DNA of 64,000 nucleotides from Luteibacter sp. UNCMF331Sha3.1 (GTDB taxonomy: Bacteria > Pseudomonadota > Gammaproteobacteria > Xanthomonadales > Rhodanobacteraceae): the NCBI RefSeq assembly GCF_900109915.1, contig NZ_FOBU01000002.1, positions 761,170 to 825,169 of the forward strand. Reading direction: 5' to 3'. Shown here piece by piece: positions 61,635-64,000 of this stretch; within the stretch, counting starts at the first letter, position 1; every line of letters begins with the position of its first letter. The translations under genes and the position numbers were made by a program. The notes beneath the pieces are model-generated. The model did no database searches. It saw only the letters and a program-made list of their open reading frames with translations, and was not told the origin of the DNA.

Positions 61635-61703
61635 GGTGGGAGCCAGCCTGCTGGCGATGGGTGCTTGCCGCGAGCACCCTTCGCCAGCAGGCTGGCTCCC
61701 ACC
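61635..61703. repeat. REP-like hairpin between parE and the aminopeptidase gene
   Basis: 23-bp near-perfect arms GGTGGGAGCCAGCCTGCTGG/CCAGCAGGCTGGCTCCCACC and a loop GATGGGTGCTTGCCGCGAGCACC that itself can pair. Same loop wording as the element at 27829-27897. Lies downstream of the minus-strand aminopeptidase gene, where it can terminate or stabilise its mRNA. Confidence 0.85.
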
Positions 61704-61727
61704 CATCGAGCCTTCGGTCGGCCGGTT

Positions 61728-64000
<2,273 letters not shown>

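Overview
The window is 64 kb of GC-rich chromosome with short intergenic gaps and strong codon periodicity. It looks like a gammaproteobacterium of the Xanthomonadales/Lysobacterales, most likely a Rhodanobacteraceae member (Luteibacter/Dyella/Rhodanobacter type). The reasons are an rpfE-like gene overlapping recJ, the gammaproteobacterial blocks folC-dedD-cvpA-purF and dapA/gcvR/bcp, an NAD-type isocitrate dehydrogenase and an agmatine-to-putrescine pair. This placement is inferred from gene content and recalled similarity, not from a search. No phage, plasmid, transposase, integrase or CRISPR locus is visible.

Layout. 0-8.5 kb: 5' end of rne diverging from rluC, a degenerate CPBP-type membrane protein with phhB, nfuA, two small cytochromes c, a TraB-family protein, aguB/aguA and a small exported protein. 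8.6-16.4 kb: a YheS-type ABC-F ATPase, the overlapping rpfE-like/recJ pair, small unknown genes, a DMT exporter and an MFS exporter. 16.4-21.9 kb: a LysR regulator, tesB, an amidase, an alpha/beta hydrolase overlapping rlmL, and a Gly/Tyr-rich exported protein. 22.0-22.6 kb: a duplicated 191-bp non-coding repeat. 22.6-28.7 kb: acetyltransferase, folC, dedD, cvpA, purF and a DUF455 ferritin-like gene.

28.8-37.7 kb (minus strand): one dense block, phoB-phoR-ppk1-glycosyltransferase-membrane protein-ppx-cyclophilin-lpxH, with 4-nt overlaps at three junctions. It would tie phosphate sensing and polyphosphate turnover to a processive-type lipid glycosyltransferase and lipid A synthesis. 37.8-45.8 kb: a BepA-like M48 protease, the grx/AhpD-like pair, icd, an LpxO-like hydroxylase, tandem palindromic repeats, a frameshifted GIY-YIG gene, a PIN-PhoH ATPase, a peroxiredoxin and gcvR.

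46-64 kb: dapA with a BamC-like lipoprotein gene, then a housekeeping core (fdxA, tRNA-Glu, pcnB, folK, a GlcNAc-type glycosyltransferase, panB, panC, panD, pgi). This core is bracketed on both sides by pairs of paralogous exported proteins that share six cysteines. They resemble, from memory, the halovibrin (HvnA/HvnB) secreted NAD+-glycohydrolase family. parE, an aminopeptidase P and the start of pyrG close the window. The most interesting items are this four-member exported family, the pho/polyphosphate/glycolipid operon, and the palindromic repeat arrays.
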